DNA of 64,000 nucleotides from Datisca glomerata. Taxonomy: Eukaryota > Streptophyta > Magnoliopsida > Cucurbitales > Datiscaceae. Below, piece after piece: positions 32,991-45,600 of the stretch. Both the position numbers and the translations under genes were made by a program. Location of the stretch: assembly GCA_003255025.1 (NCBI GenBank), contig QANY01013247.1, positions 19,662 through 83,661 on the forward strand, read 5' to 3'. Each line of letters opens with the position of its first letter. Position 1 is the stretch's first letter. The notes below the pieces were generated by a model. It was not told the origin of the DNA and did not search any database. It saw only the letters and a program-made list of their open reading frames with translations.

Positions 32991-35360
32991 TATTGATGTG
33001 ATATTATATTTCTTCTAGGTAATATATTATATTTAGATATTTGAGTATACCTTAAACATTCTAAAAACATGCTCTCGTCAACAAAAAGACATTTTGGTCA
33101 TTTTTCCTCTCAGGCCTAATTTCATTATATATGATGCATGTAAAAGATTTTTATGTTATGTGCATGTGATCAAGTGTGATTTTATGTTTTTTCCGGTTAT
33201 AGTATATTTTTGGGGAATTATTTTTATGCCGATTATTTTTTAGGATTTTGATTTGTTTAAAAGGTTTTGATAAGTAGAGATATGATACCCTTCTCATATG
33301 CTTTGGTCAAACCCCTCCCTCCCCCTTTAGGAAATAAGTTTTTCCTTTCCTAAACTATAAGGGTGGAATTTCAGAAACTTTTCTAAAAACCTAGGGCTAA
33401 GGTTTTAGAAAGCTTCCTAAATGCTAACTATTATATAAGCTTCATTAACCCTTTTTGCCTTTTCATTTTTTGAGTCCCCCCTCTCCTTGTGTGTGTGTGG
33501 AAAACCCCCTTTCCCTCTCCTTGAGTATGCGACAGCCCCCTTTGTCCCCCTTGTGAGCATCAATCGACCACCACCTTCTCTTTGGTGATTTCGGCTTCTC
33601 TCTCTCCATCACTGTCCACAACATATGCTTGCACGACTAGCATCTCTTGCTCCTAACCTTCGTGACTTATTGTTCTAAGAAGGTTTACTCTTTAGGCAGC
33701 AGCGTTTGACTCGAGTTGTACACGTAGTTTCGGCATTCGCTTTTCGGTAAACCCTTGTCACCCTTGTCTTTTCCAACTTAAATGTTTTAGCTTTGTTCTT
33801 CGTGTCTTACTTTTATAGATCTGTATAATACTGAGTTTAAAACCCTTTTTATGTTCATATGTGTTTCATGAATCATTTTCAATAAGAAATAAATATTTTC
33901 GATAAAAAAAATGTTTTTTTCACGAAAATGGGGATTTTCTGATTTTTCTGTACACTGTAAAATCGACATTTCATGTTTTGGAAAACAATCGATGTATTTT
34001 TAGTTTAAATTTTTTAATACGTTCTCCACATATTGAAGCACGTTCTGTAAAAAAAAATAGTACAAAAATCTACCTCTACGATTTTATACAATTTTTTTTA
34101 TGTTTATGTTCCGTTCAGGGAAAAACAGTTTTTCGATGTCAGAATTTAAGTTTGTTTCGATGCTGAGATCAACTCGGTTTGATCTAAAAATGTTACAGTT
34201 TTATTTTATATGTATTTTTAGTAACTCTGTGAATTTTCAGAAATTTTAGATAAGGTTTGTTTACTGAAATATTTTTGAACGTTAATACCATACTTGGGAA
34301 AAAACAGTTTTCTGTGACGAGCTAGTCTTCATGTTTTGACAAACCAATCCACCTCAGAATATTGCAATATTTATATTTTGAACTCCTAGTATGTTAAAGT
34401 TCATCCAGTAAGAAGTTTAGAACTTTTAGGGAAAACCCTAGTTCGAGTTGTATCTGTTCTTACCGAGTCAGCGTGTAGTATTAGTTTTGATTCTTGTATA
34501 CCATATTGTATTGAATAGATAGTTCTATTGTTTCAGGAGTTTGACTTTCGTAGTTATTTAGTGGGCGATCAACTAAGTGAAATCTTACATCTATAATTAC
34601 TTGTTTGTTTTGTTGTGTCTGATAATAGTGGAATAAATTTTGATGTCTTTTCCTTGTTTGACTTTTATTTTGTGATATATTCGTTGTACTATTATATTGT
34701 ACTCTTAATGATGATGTATTTTGTGATTATGAATTTTTATAAAGTAATGCGATATAAGATATGAAAGACTACCGTATGATCATGAAATGTAAACTATTGT
34801 GTCGTTAGAGCCACGTACCCACCAAAGCTCTGTATGTGTTTCCTCATCATTTAGGAGAGGGTCTCTTAATATGCTCTGGTTAGTTATATGTGGGAAAATT
34901 ATTGAACCTTGTTCGAGAGTGCAGAATGATACTCGTGAGAAACATCACATGTACGTATCTTACAAACTAACAACTTACCAACGTGTACTCTCTATTCTGC
35001 TCTGGGTGTGGTGGTGAGTTCTAACAGAACTTGGCCACCGATCTCTATAAGAAAGTTATGAACACTCTGAATGAATGATAAGTTGTACTAAATCTCTGTA
35101 AGTTAGAATGACATGCATTGTATGTGATTGCCTTTGTATGAAGTTATGTATGTATGATTTTACTTACTGAGTATTATTTTATATTCACTTCATTTTTATT
35201 TTAAAAAATTTCAGGTGAGGAAGATGCAATCATTTCGGATGACTTCTGGAGTCTCTGGCACGGGACTAAGTCAAAGTCATCTTCTTGGAAAAATAATAGA
35301 AGTTTTATTTTATTTCATAAATGTTTACTTTATTTTTTTTTATAGACAATTTGACTTAGA
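32991..35360 (+). repeat. Possible LTR-like or transposon-derived block
   Basis: The block has a TATATAAG box near 33432. A C/T-rich leader follows, and the block ends with the phrases TTACTTACTGAGTATT and TTTCAGGTGAGGAAGATG near 35160-35230. Similar endings occur in large plant gypsy (chromovirus) LTRs. I see no clear TG/CA ends, primer site or pol sequence, so this is only a suggestion. Confidence 0.25.
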
Positions 35361-35472
35361 ATCTGCAATAGTTTGTTTTGCATAAATTATTAAAAGAAAT
35401 TTTGGATAAATTTTCGGGTTGTTTACTACAAGAAATACAATATTCTACAGGAATAAAATATAAGAGTTTTAG

Positions 35473-35506
35473 TCTCCTCTTGTTGAAAACTCGAAACAAC
35501 AGGAGA
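35473..35506. repeat. Short hairpin
   Basis: The arms TCTCCTCTTGTT (35473-35484) and AACAACAGGAGA (35495-35506) pair over 12 nt with one mismatch around a 10-nt loop. About 40 nt upstream is ACTACAAGAAAT, which resembles CACTA-element ends. No matching partner end is convincing. Confidence 0.4.
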
Positions 35507-35869
35507 TTTATAAATCAAGTGAAATTTGTTCTAGTTAAAAGTAAAAAAGAAAAAAGTGGGAGGCTAAAAGAGGGGGATTGAAAATTTAAAGTAGCGGGAC
35601 TTAAAAAAAAGAGGGGGAGTGAAATTAAAATCGACATTGATCAAAGCCCTCTCTCATTTCCCTCTATAGTCTTCATTCTTCAGTCTTCACTCTTCTTTGG
35701 TATCTCGCACGTTCATTCTACCTTTTTAGTAGCTCAACCTAATTCCTTTCACTCCGTGAATCCTTCTCGTTCCCTTTACCATTTTTCTTCACAGGTTCTC
35801 TCAACTTCAACCTCAGAAATATACAACGTACAACCTAAGGCTTGGATGAGGTCCACGATTAGCCTATTC

Positions 35870-36052
35870 AGAAGCTCTCTGATTTTTAGAAGCTCGCGAT
35901 CTCAGAAGCTTCGCGAGTCTTAGAAGCTCCCGATTACCCTCTTCAGAAGTTCGCGATCTCAGAAGCTCCTGTGAGTTTTTAAAGCTCACGATCTTAGAAG
36001 CTTCACGAATCTCAGAAGCTCGTGATCTCAAAAGCTCCTATGAATTAGACGG
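35870..36052. repeat. AGAAGCTC tandem repeat, about ten units
   Basis: Units of 14-23 nt begin with AGAAGCTC or a one-base variant, usually followed by GCGATCTC. About ten are present. They are preceded by a CT-rich stretch (35640-35790). No frame runs through all units. The block could be a mutated minisatellite in the 5' region of a former gene. Confidence 0.7.
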
Positions 36053-37496
36053 ATTTTCTGTTTGTCTCTACTTCATTGTTTACATCTTTTATAAAATAGG
36101 ATGTTCTTTTGTCCTCCGTCATTTTACACTTGTGGTGGGTTTGAAAAAAAACTTGTCCAAAGCAGGTTATCCCAACCATACACTACACACAATGCACGTT
36201 TATGTTTTGATTTTTGAAATTAGAGTTCTCCTTAAGTTGACTGCTACTTTCTCTATTGTTGTATTTATTTTAGAATAGTTTTTTCCCCTATCTATACTTT
36301 TTTCAGTAGTAGTGAGATGTAACATTGTTTTGTCATGTATTTCTAAAATACTTTTCTTTGAAAGAGAACTAGCCTTCAGGTTTGTTTTTTGAGGGACTCA
36401 AGGTAAAAATTTGCCAAAAATGTAAAAATGTTAACATTTAACAACTCTCAAGTAAAGGAAACTACATGAAGTTCATGTTCATGTCCATCCTTATTAGCAA
36501 TTATATTTGCTAGTTGTGTAACTGATACTTGAAAGATTAGTTTTTGACAAGGCAGGAAAGTCAGTAAATCAAAAGGCTAGGCTTAGCTTCTAATTCTGAT
36601 AGAAGTTACTTGAAATTAGTGATTGATGTTCTATAAAGAACAATTTAGGGGATGTTTATTTGAGCTACTGAGTAATCATTATATACCAATATATATAGGA
36701 TGTTGTAAAAGAAGAGGAATGAGGGTGAGCTACCCTTGGCAGGCTCTTTTAGCTTACAAATCTGCCTTGAATTCAAACTTGACTCTGGATAACCCTAGAC
36801 ATAGATGAATTCCTTCAATAGATGCTATGTGTGTCATATGCAAGCAACGCTTGTGTTTATGATATTTTGTCTTCTTTGTGGCTTCATTTTCGACATTGTC
36901 GGACTTTATTGGACTAGGCCAGCTTCAGAATCGGACTTCCCTTTCTTAGTTATGGAGGACTTTTTTGACCAAGAGGGAAATATATTGCTTTGTGTTTGTT
37001 TTGATCTATATAGCAGGAACTAAATTATAGGGCTTTTGAGAACATTGAACATAGTGGTTCCTTCTATTTTCTTTATTTTTTAGACAATTTAGACATTTGA
37101 CATGGGTATTTTAGTACTAAATATGTACAATTACTTAATGATTTGGGTAGCTGAAAGTCATGACTAATAATGAAAATTACGTACACAAAAACTAGGTGAC
37201 AAAAATCTGCTGGTAAGTTAAAGTTCTTAAATATCTTTCGCCATAACTATTTGGGAAACAACTCCATTTCAATGGATTTATCATTTCTTAGCTATGTATA
37301 CACAAGAACCCTTCTCTATTCCTGAAAAAGTAATTGAATCCTTCTCTCTAGTAACACACCTAATCACCATTGGAATATTAGATCGCCGTCTTCATATAGT
37401 GACAACCTAAACTATTCTTTTACAGTGGTCAAAGTGATAGAGAGTTGCCCACTCTATTTTTGATAATTTAAAATGTTTATCTTGGTCTCCCCTCAG

Positions 37497-38038
37497 GTAG
37501 GCATTTCATCAGGTGCTGCTGCAATTGCCGCGATAAGATTAGCAAGACGACCTGAGAATGTTGGAAAACGCATTGTGGCAAGTTGTTTTCCATGTCTTTA
37601 ATTAGTTAGCTAGTAGTTGAACTAATCAGTTAAAATATTTTTCTAGAAATTGCATAAATAAAATGTCTCGTAAAAGTGTTCGAGCTTCTAATTCATTTAC
37701 TGGGTCCACGTGCAACTTCTAATTCTAATTTGTGGTGTGAAAGTAAAGTTAACACTGGTCCAATGTGGAAGCGAGTTTAAATCAATTCTACATGACGTGG
37801 TTGATTGAAATTATTTAATTTATATTTCTCATTTTCTTATCTAATTTTACAAAATTCAAAGATTGTGTTTCATATTTAGTTTACCTTGGTTAATACTTTT
37901 TTGCTTAACTGTATACCCATCTCTCTGTCATACATGTTAATTTGTCAGACAATATTTCCAAGCTTTGTTGAGAGGTACATCCTAACAGTTCTTTTCCGTT
38001 CTTTACGTGAAGAGGCTCAAAAGATGAAACAGAGATAG
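37497..38038 (+). pseudogene. Cysteine synthase (O-acetylserine thiol-lyase), last two exons only
   Basis: Exon 1 (37497-37577, 81 nt) follows a CTCAG acceptor and reads VGISSGAAAIAAIRLARRPE plus VGKRIV. Exon 2 (37949-38038) follows TTTGTCAG and reads TIFPSFVERYILTVLFRSLR and a Glu/Lys-rich tail to TAG. Together they match the C-terminal end of plant cysteine synthases, PLP enzymes that join O-acetylserine and sulfide to make cysteine. The intron starts with GCAAGT, so it is a GC-AG intron, and the frame is kept across it. I found no earlier exon, active-site lysine or PLP loop within the 1.4 kb upstream. The usual Gly in FPSFGERY is Val. Probably a 3' gene fragment; a complete gene with a very long intron is less likely. 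Confidence 0.75.
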
Positions 38039-38629
38039 ATTTAGTTTTCAAAGTAATAATATAATTTTTTCCATAGGTAAAATGCTTTTGGAGTTTGAGG
38101 ACTGAGGTTCTTGGATTCTCTTTTTGCTTCCCTGATTAATAGATTACATTTTTTGAACATTTCTCCAGGTGCAATTTTTATTCAAGGCACAGTAACTAGA
38201 TGCTAAGATCATTATTTTCTTATTTTTTTGGGCTGAAAGATCCCTCTTTATAATGTTTTTTTAGCAAGTAGCTTTTGAAAGTAGTAAAGGGTAGTATACA
38301 TGATTTTGAGCATAAGCTTGCATTTTTGTGGAATCCTTGACAAGCTTTATTTTTTAAGACATTAATTTGGAGATTATTGTTCTTCTCATGCATGTACCAG
38401 TGAGGAGGAAACTATCAAAGAGCTCTTCAAAGTAACAAAGGACACAAGACCAAAGTGAAGGAAATTGTATCCTTCTTCAATGTGATGTTTAATAGAATTT
38501 GAAGAGAGTAATTGACAAGTTTCATGCTCCTTTCCTAAAGCATATATTTTTTTCAATTATTTTAACATGATGTTATGGCTTAAAAGAAGCTATTGACCAT
38601 GTTGATTTATAATTTTTTTTACTAGGCAC

Positions 38630-39045
38630 TTTAGGTATACTCCATACCTTATGATCTACCTTATCATTAGCAAAATATTTGACATGTTCTTCATTTGTCA
38701 AGAATTGTATTTATTGTAGATCTATTGTTACAAGAAGATAGTTACTTCTAAATAACCTACCCATCCTTCTAAATTTAAAATATTATTCTTACGTCTTAAT
38801 ATTTCATTATTATTCTGATTAACGAATCCGCTATGCCTTCTACAACTTCCTATCAAGTTTAAGCTTTTCACCCTTGCCCTCCAATAGCTACCCTAACCAC
38901 GAGATTTAATGCCTCACAAAGGGCCTTACTAGTTACCTCAAGAAAAATAAATAGAAACAGATACGTTAGAATCAAAGATTAGAAAATTAAAGTAATAGAG
39001 AAATAATTAAACATAATAATAACGAGCCACTTGGGCGGAGAGAGA
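38630..39045 (-). mobile_element. Pararetrovirus fragment F: ORF1 start and leader
   Basis: On the plus view AGGTATACTCCATACCTTATGATCTACC (in two parts, 38633-38660) is the reverse strand of the VDHRVWNIP region of copy C. The ORF1 start region follows near 38750, then the leader with CTTCTACAACTTCCTATCAAG (38857). It ends at ACCACTTGGGCGGAGAG (about 39030), just where the GA-rich tract begins. There is no acidic repeat as in B and D, so it groups with C. Its distance from the main cluster is about 8 kb. Confidence 0.65.
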
Positions 39046-39690
39046 CAAAAATAGAGGGGAGAGAGATTGATATATTATTATATAGATAGATAGAGAGAGA
39101 CTAGGGAAGAGAGGGGAAGGGAGAGCAAGGGGGAGAGGGGAAGGGAGAGCAAGGGGGAAGAGGGGGAAGTATAAAGACGGGGGAGAGAGAGAGAAGGAGA
39201 GAGAGAGTTAGAGGAGAAGGAGAGAGAGAGAGACATAGGGACTAATAGAGAATGAGAATGAGCGGGGGGAGGAGGGTGAAAGAGAGTGGGAGAAAGGGGA
39301 GAGAGATTGATTGATAGATAATAAGAGAGACTAGGAGGAGAGAGGGGAAAGAGAAAGAACGGGAGAGAGAGGGGAGATAGAGAGGGGGGAGACAAATTGA
39401 TAGATAAAGAAGGGGAGGGAGAGGGGGCTAAAGAGAAATAGGGAGAGAGGGGGTGAGGAAGTGCGGAAGAGAGAAATAAAGAGAGTGGGAGAGAGGGGGG
39501 AGAGAGAGGTTGAAGAGACCTCACTTAAAAAGAGATTTATATAGAGATAGAGAGAGAGGGGAAGATAGAGATCGATAGAGAGAAAGAGAGAGGAGAGGAG
39601 AGATAGAGATAGAGAGAGTTGGGAGAGGGAGAGAGTCCTCGTTTAGAGAGACAGAGGGGGGAGAGAGAGACGAAAAAGGTTGGGTAACAT
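39040..39690. repeat. Purine-rich (GA-type) low-complexity tract, about 650 bp
   Basis: The plus strand is almost all A and G, with runs of GAGA and GGGGAGAGAG. Longer periods recur, such as GAGAGGGGAAGGGAGAGCAAGGGGGA (in two parts) twice at about 39109-39160, and GATTGAT-TATA islands near 39067 and 39307. The 148-codon Ser/Pro/Leu frame on the minus strand (39524-39078) is a by-product of the tract and not a gene. Confidence 0.9.
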
Positions 39691-41690
39691 AGGAAGAACA
39701 AAAAATATTAAAAGCTACTGGGATCCACTGGCCATATTGGCAAGAAAAAAAATTGGGCCATTCATGAACCTTTAAAACTAGTGTGTTATATAATTTTCAC
39801 AAATTAAAATTTTTCATGGTTTAATGAATAGTTGGGATGTGTGGAAGAGAGCGATTTGTCATCTCTTTTAGTCAAGTAATGTGAATTAAAGTTGGGGGTT
39901 AATAGTATGTGTCAATTAAATTTGCGTAACGGAACTGAGACATTAAAAATTAGATGGTGTAAATTTTAATTTTAAATTAAACACTTAACTAGTTTTAATT
40001 GGGTAATTTGTTTACATAAAACGATAGTTCGTTTAGATTTTAAGTTTCATTAATTGGGTGACTTGTGTAAATCTGATTAATTTTTTATGGCGAGTAAGAC
40101 ACCTGTTTATGAATCTAAACTTCTAACTAAATAAACCAATTTTAAATAAAAAATCAATACAATAAACTATTTTGTTGAAAAAAATACAAAATAATTTTCT
40201 TTAACAACCATCCAAAAAATTTCTTCTACATGTCATTAATCAAAATTTTTATCAAAACAGTTTTCAGGAAAACTTTTTTATGTAAAAGCACTCCTAAACA
40301 GGCCATATATTTAGAAAGATTTATTAGGAAACGATTTTGTGGTGACTTTTTATTTATGAGAATCCAATTTTGAGTAGAAAACTAAGGAGTCTTTATAATA
40401 AGAGGTTTTGAAAAATGATTTGAAGTCCCTATTTCGATAGAAGATGAGAAGGGTGTCTATGTAAAAAGATGAATGTTGTCATGAGTAGGCTCTATCTTAA
40501 GAGATAGAGGGTATTCTCGAGATGAGACAACAGGTTTCTATCCCAGGAGGGAGTCTATAATATTGAGAGACTTAATTAGAGAATTAATTTGCCCACACTG
40601 ATGACTTTTGGCTAGCTAGCCTTGGTTATCAAAATGTGATAGTGGCATGGACCATGCATTGGAGATCAATGTTGTTAAGAGATGTCGTGTATTGTTTGGT
40701 GTGCTTGAGCTTGATTTGAGGTATAATGGGACTTGGGTTAGTTATTTAGTATTATTTCGAATTATGTAATGTTGATAGTCGTAGAGCTAGAAAAATTGGC
40801 CGAACCAAATTCAAAGAAATATTTTTCATTCTTATGATGTCTCCGTTGTAATAAATATGAGCAGAAAAAAATTTGTAACTTTTAGCATCACCTAATTAGA
40901 ATACATGCAGATTTGGTGAAGTATCTCAATATATTTGATGCTGAGCATAACGATCATTTATCACCCCATGTGACTCGGATCAAAATTAGGCCTAGGGGGG
41001 ACCCTTAGTCTGTTGATTTTGACTTTTTAGTGTTTTCGATAGTAACTATTTTCTATGGTATATAATTATAATATGTAGTATCCCTATGGAGAGTAACATA
41101 GCCCATTAGTAATTATTTTTTCTCTAAAGGTCAAATCACGTTATCTTCAATACTTGTACAATTTTGTTTCTTTTTATTTATTTCATGTCATTTTTTTATA
41201 TTGTATTTTTTTTAATTTATTCTTATGTGTCACTTATTATTTTTTATGTGATTTCTATTACTAAATATTTTGGTCGGATAATACTTTCATTTTATTTCCA
41301 ATATAAGTTTGATAACTTGTTGGTTGATTTTGTTTCTTTGTACAAATTATTTACTTATTTTTTACTCTCTAAGTACACAATAACTATTGTTTCATTTTAT
41401 AAACATTAATGAAAGATATATATATATATATATGTACTCAAAAATCAAGTTTATAGTTTACATATAAGAAAGTTAAGTCCCAAAAACTAAATAATTAGCT
41501 CAATTAGTATCTATAGACTCAAATCTTATTTCTTAGTGTTTCTTAACCAAAAAAATTCTCAGTAATTACTTGTCGTAGTAGTACCTATCTGATACAAATA
41601 TTCTGGTTTCTTATATTCTTTTAAAAATGTAAATAATAAGGTCTTTAAAACGTTCAACTACATCAGAGAGAAATTTCCTTATTCCAAATT
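39691..41690. other. Unassigned AT-rich sequence
   Basis: No domain, RNA gene or repeat boundary is recognised. An 81-codon Phe/Tyr-rich frame at 41164-41409 is what AT-rich DNA gives by chance. A short TA repeat lies at 41419-41434. Confidence 0.45.
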
Positions 41691-41749
41691 CTGACCAACA
41701 GAACTTGAAGATCTTAGAACCTTGAGAGAGAGAATTGTAGGGGAGAAAA

Positions 41750-41935
41750 AACACACTCGAGCTAGAGAATGGTAGATGTCGCAAGTGCTCTTATGAGAGA
41801 GAAGGCATAAATATCAAAACCCGAGAAGTATCAAATTACACAAATGCTCATATGAGACATCAAGCAAGACCCAAGAGGTCAGAGATTACACAAACAATTC
41901 TGCGAGAGAGCAAGCATAATTATCAAGACTTGACT
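41750..41935. repeat. Imperfect tandem repeat before gypsy pol
   Basis: Three loose units of about 55-65 nt share the order GAGAGA, CATAAATATCAA or CAAGCA, then AGATTACACAAA. Tat-type gypsy elements often carry tandem repeats near pol, which agrees with the next feature. Confidence 0.4.
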
Positions 41936-41963
41936 CACCTGAGAGGTCCACTACCCACACTGC

Positions 41964-42690
41964 TTGGCCAACACGATAAAGGAAAAGATGAAGAACAGAA
42001 AGTGGAAGTCCTGTATAGGGTTCAATGACCCAAATAAAGCATGCCCAAAGGAAAACTTCCATATTCTAAAAATTAATCAATTGATGGACGCTACAACGGG
42101 GCACGAGATGCTCAGTCTCTTGCATGCCTTCCCTGGGTACAATCAGATACTCATGCAACCATGAGACCAAAAGAAGATGACCTTTATGACTGAGAGGAAG
42201 ACTTATCGCTACAAAGTCATGTCATTTGCATGGAAGTACGTAGGAACCACCTATCAACATTTAGTCAACAAAATGTTCCAAGAGTACATGTGGAAGATGA
42301 TGGAAGCGTTGGGAGAGTTCAATATAAGATACGAATCTTGGACCGCAATCAAGGCTCAAGCACTCACTGACTTTGTGGTAGAGATGACGCCACCCCAAGA
42401 GAAAGATGAGTCAGGCCGTATAGAATATGCCACGCAAGACGACACGATTTATAGAGGCACAGGGAAAGAACCCTAAGACATGGAATGGCCGCTCAACGTG
42501 GATAGCTTTGCAAACGCATGCAGAAGCAAAGCCAGATTGATACTTAAAACATCATAGGAGACCATAAACGAAAGGGCGATGTGCTTCACATTCAGGACAT
42601 CAAATAATGAAGTTGAATATGAATCTTTGCTCGCATGTCCATGAAGATTCTCAAGCGAGACACAAGGATGAGGGTAAATCATAGAAAAGT
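41964..42690 (+). pseudogene. Ty3/gypsy (Tat-type) RT fused by deletion to RNase H
   Basis: The frame from 41964 reads GFNDPNKACPKENFHILKIN, LMDATTGHEMLSLLHAFPGY and NQILMQP. A stop follows, then TFMTERKTYRYKVMSFAWKY and TYQHLVNKMFQ. DPNKACPK is typical of the Tat/Athila branch. At about 42308 the text jumps to LGEFNIRYESWTAIKAQALT and DFVVEMTPP, the beginning of RNase H; the YVDD box and thumb are deleted. Farther on a frame gives FRTSNNEVEYESLLA, an RNase H motif. LTRs were not recognised. Confidence 0.75.
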
Positions 42691-44130
42691 TCTAAAATTG
42701 AAGTAAAGATTCAAAGAGTTCTCTGTAGAGCATCTATCTCAAGCACACGAGATGCTTGGATGAAATACCTCGATAAAGGTCAACGCCGCTGAGGCCTCCC
42801 TTTCACCAAAGATAATTAGGAGAAAGACCCTACATAGGAGAAAGTTACCTAGATAACTATGGTACCCAGAATCATAATTATAAAAATGACATCCAAGTCA
42901 CAATGATGACTATGGTATCGAGATTAGCCAAAATCTCACAAATCACAAAGGATCTTGGTACTCTACTGAAGATGATTCTAAAGGACCTCACCATCAAGGA
43001 CTCGTCAAACACGATTTGAGCAAACAAGGCAAAGAAGGCTCTAAAACCTTCAGCTAGAAAGTGAAAGCAATGATGAATTACATGAGCAAACACATAAGCA
43101 TAGAGAGATGTAATGACAAGCTCAGAAGAACAAGCAATTCATTTCAAATGAAGAACGTCAACAAGACCAAATACAAACCCACCGCTCGATGGAATATATT
43201 TGGTCAATATTTTAGGGGCATAGAAGCTAAGGACCTTTCTATAACTCCAAAATTTTGTCAAACACAAGACAGGACGATGGGGGTATCACCTTATCGATGC
43301 TCAATAGTTCATTCTCCAAGAGAAGAACCGCTCGATTTTATTTAAGGCAAGCTCAAAGACATTCGTTGTGTCAAGCTACGCTATAAAATCATTATAAATT
43401 TCAAACAAAGCAATGGATGACAGAGAGTCAATCACTACTTGACTTGGATAGACCAATAAAATCTCACATTGAATTATTAGATAGAGTCAACAACCAAAGC
43501 ATCAAAACCTTCAGTTCCCAGCCACAACTTAGGTTCTGAAAATGTAACTCTGGATGGCAAGAAGAACCCTTAGGAAGCATGCCATTGAGTGTAATAACTC
43601 CATCATCCACCACGTGACATGAGATGCCAAAGTAATGTACTAGATACATGGTTAAGTATAGATCAACACGAGAACGCAACATAGGATTTCAGAAAAAATC
43701 CTATCCTTAAGAAGACCCAATAACATCACAGCGTCAAGTCGACCTCACAGTAAAGCAATCCCACAGACTAGTCGTCTTATCGCCTTCATCAGATCAAAGG
43801 AATTCAATCTTAACTCCAAGTCGTCAAGATGCGTTCAGGCGAAGGTGTAAAAGTTTTATTGTTAAGACCACCGATCCACCTCAAGTCGCCTAATTGCCAG
43901 ATGAAAATTATAGGGACTCGATCCTAATAATTACTCAGAGTAACTCGCACAAACCTGAACCATAGAGCTTTAGGTCTGACATGGTAATGCACGTCCTCAC
44001 ATGAAGAAGTCCAATATTGATCAAGATGACAACCTTTTTACTAAGAGTTAATTGACAAATATGATGAAAACTTGTCTCAGACACACGATGCTCTGAGGCG
44101 CCATTATGAATCAGCAACAAATACTTAGAT
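42691..44130. other. Probable downstream part of the gypsy relic, unreadable
   Basis: Composition is more GC-balanced than the neighbours and continues smoothly from the RNase H remnant, which suggests integrase-side gypsy sequence. I could not recognise an integrase HHCC or D,D,E motif in any frame. Minus-strand frames of 70-80 codons have no domain. Confidence 0.35.
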
Positions 44131-44139
44131 ATTTTGACA

Positions 44140-44285
44140 CCAACTCTACTGTTTGACGATCTCAACACCAACATATGGCTCCCTCCACATAATTTATTTT
44201 AAGCCTTAATTCTAACAAGAACGTCAACTCTATTGTTTGACGATCTCAACACCAACTCTACTGTTTGACGATCCCAACACTCTAC
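44140..44285. repeat. Short interspersed and tandem repeat, about 29-bp unit
   Basis: The unit around CTCTACTGTTTGACGATCTC followed by AACACCAA occurs at about 44145, 44230 and 44258. The last two are adjacent. Confidence 0.7.
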
Positions 44286-44289
44286 TGAC

Positions 44290-45400
44290 TTGATCGTTAG
44301 AGTGCATTAGGTGGAGCACCACCCTGGTGCCATGCCTATTACTTTCATGATCGTTCTTGACTTTTACAGACTCGTAGATGAGTCACTGAACGACACATGA
44401 CGATCCCCTCGATGGTTGATGCTGACATATTTTTCGCATAAAAAACAATAATTAATAAGCAACAATCACTTTATCCAATCAGTAACGCATATGCACAGAA
44501 TTCTTGTCAGGTTCAATTGCCGAGCAAAAACAACGAATCCCTTGAAGTATTTTATGAAGTTGTGTTGGTTCTAGGATTTGTTAACCCCCTGAATTAAATA
44601 CAAAAACTATTTTTAAAACAATAATTCCCCTAAACTCTAACCTTCTGAGTAAATTTAGAAGGTCAGACAATACTTTGTTATGGATGATATTTAGATAATA
44701 ATAAGCTCAGAAGCTTAGACAATGCTTCAACACCTGTTAAAAGTTTGTATACATAACAATAGTCGTACTAAATGATACATGTACTAAACTCCAACCTTAT
44801 CAATCATCGCCATCATTAGTAGATGAGAAAAATCAGACATTACACCGTTTAAATCAGTCTTGTTTTGGATATTTGTGGCATCAAACGTCATCCCACCCAC
44901 AATATTCCATTTAGAGCCTCAAAATCGCATCCCACTTTACTTGCTTAAATAAACAAAGACAAACGAGTAATTAATTACCCAACAGGCATCAACCGTTACC
45001 TGTCAAAGGAAAAAGGGATTGCTAAACGGGTTTTTGGGGGAACTAAATAGAATTCCTACTCCTTGGCTCAATAATCTCCATCGTTAATAAATGAGAAAAA
45101 TCAACAATGCACACAACTCTGAGAATTTTAAAAGTGAGACATTTCATCTAACTAATTACCCAACAGGCAACAACTATTACCTGTCATCTAATTAATTAAC
45201 AAAATGTGGCATAAAAACAAATTACTGTACAGCCATAAACTTTGCAACACCAACTCAATCAACGGTTACAAATTGAGCTAAGGACTGAGTAAAATTATTA
45301 GATATCATTTTCCTAAAAACCAATGTTTTAGCAAAAGTTCCAAGCATGCTTATATGTCTATATGAGGCCAATGCGTTAGAATGGATTTTGACGTTCTTGT
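44290..45400. other. Unassigned sequence
   Basis: Nothing coding is seen. A phrase AATTACCCAACAGGCA followed by a CAAC and TTACCTGTCA pair occurs at about 44973 and 45158, suggesting a local duplication. AAGCCTTAATTCTAACA occurs at 44202 and 45613. Confidence 0.4.
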
Positions 45401-45469
45401 TTGATTTGCTTCTTCTTTTCCCTGCACGGTTCTGGATTTCCTTCCCTTCCCAAGTATCGTCAATGCCTT

Positions 45470-45600
45470 AACTCTCTCTTTCTCTCTCTCCCTCTCTCTC
45501 TCCCTCGCTCTCTCCCTCACTCTCCTTCTTGTATTTCTCTAGCTCTCTATGTTTCCATCTCTCTATCTCTCTTTATCTGTCACTTTCTCTCTGGCTCTCT
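45470..45600. repeat. CT-rich microsatellite tract
   Basis: Runs of CTCTCTCTCCCTCTCTC on the plus strand. Such tracts are common in 5' untranslated leaders of plant genes, and a candidate first exon lies about 340 nt downstream. Confidence 0.8.

Noticed and set aside
39078..39524. 148-codon Ser/Pro/Leu-rich minus-strand frame
   Set aside because: It is only the translation of the purine-rich tract read on the other strand.
41164..41409. 81-codon Phe/Tyr/Ile-rich frame resembling membrane segments
   Set aside because: This composition is what T-rich DNA encodes; there is no conserved motif or start context.
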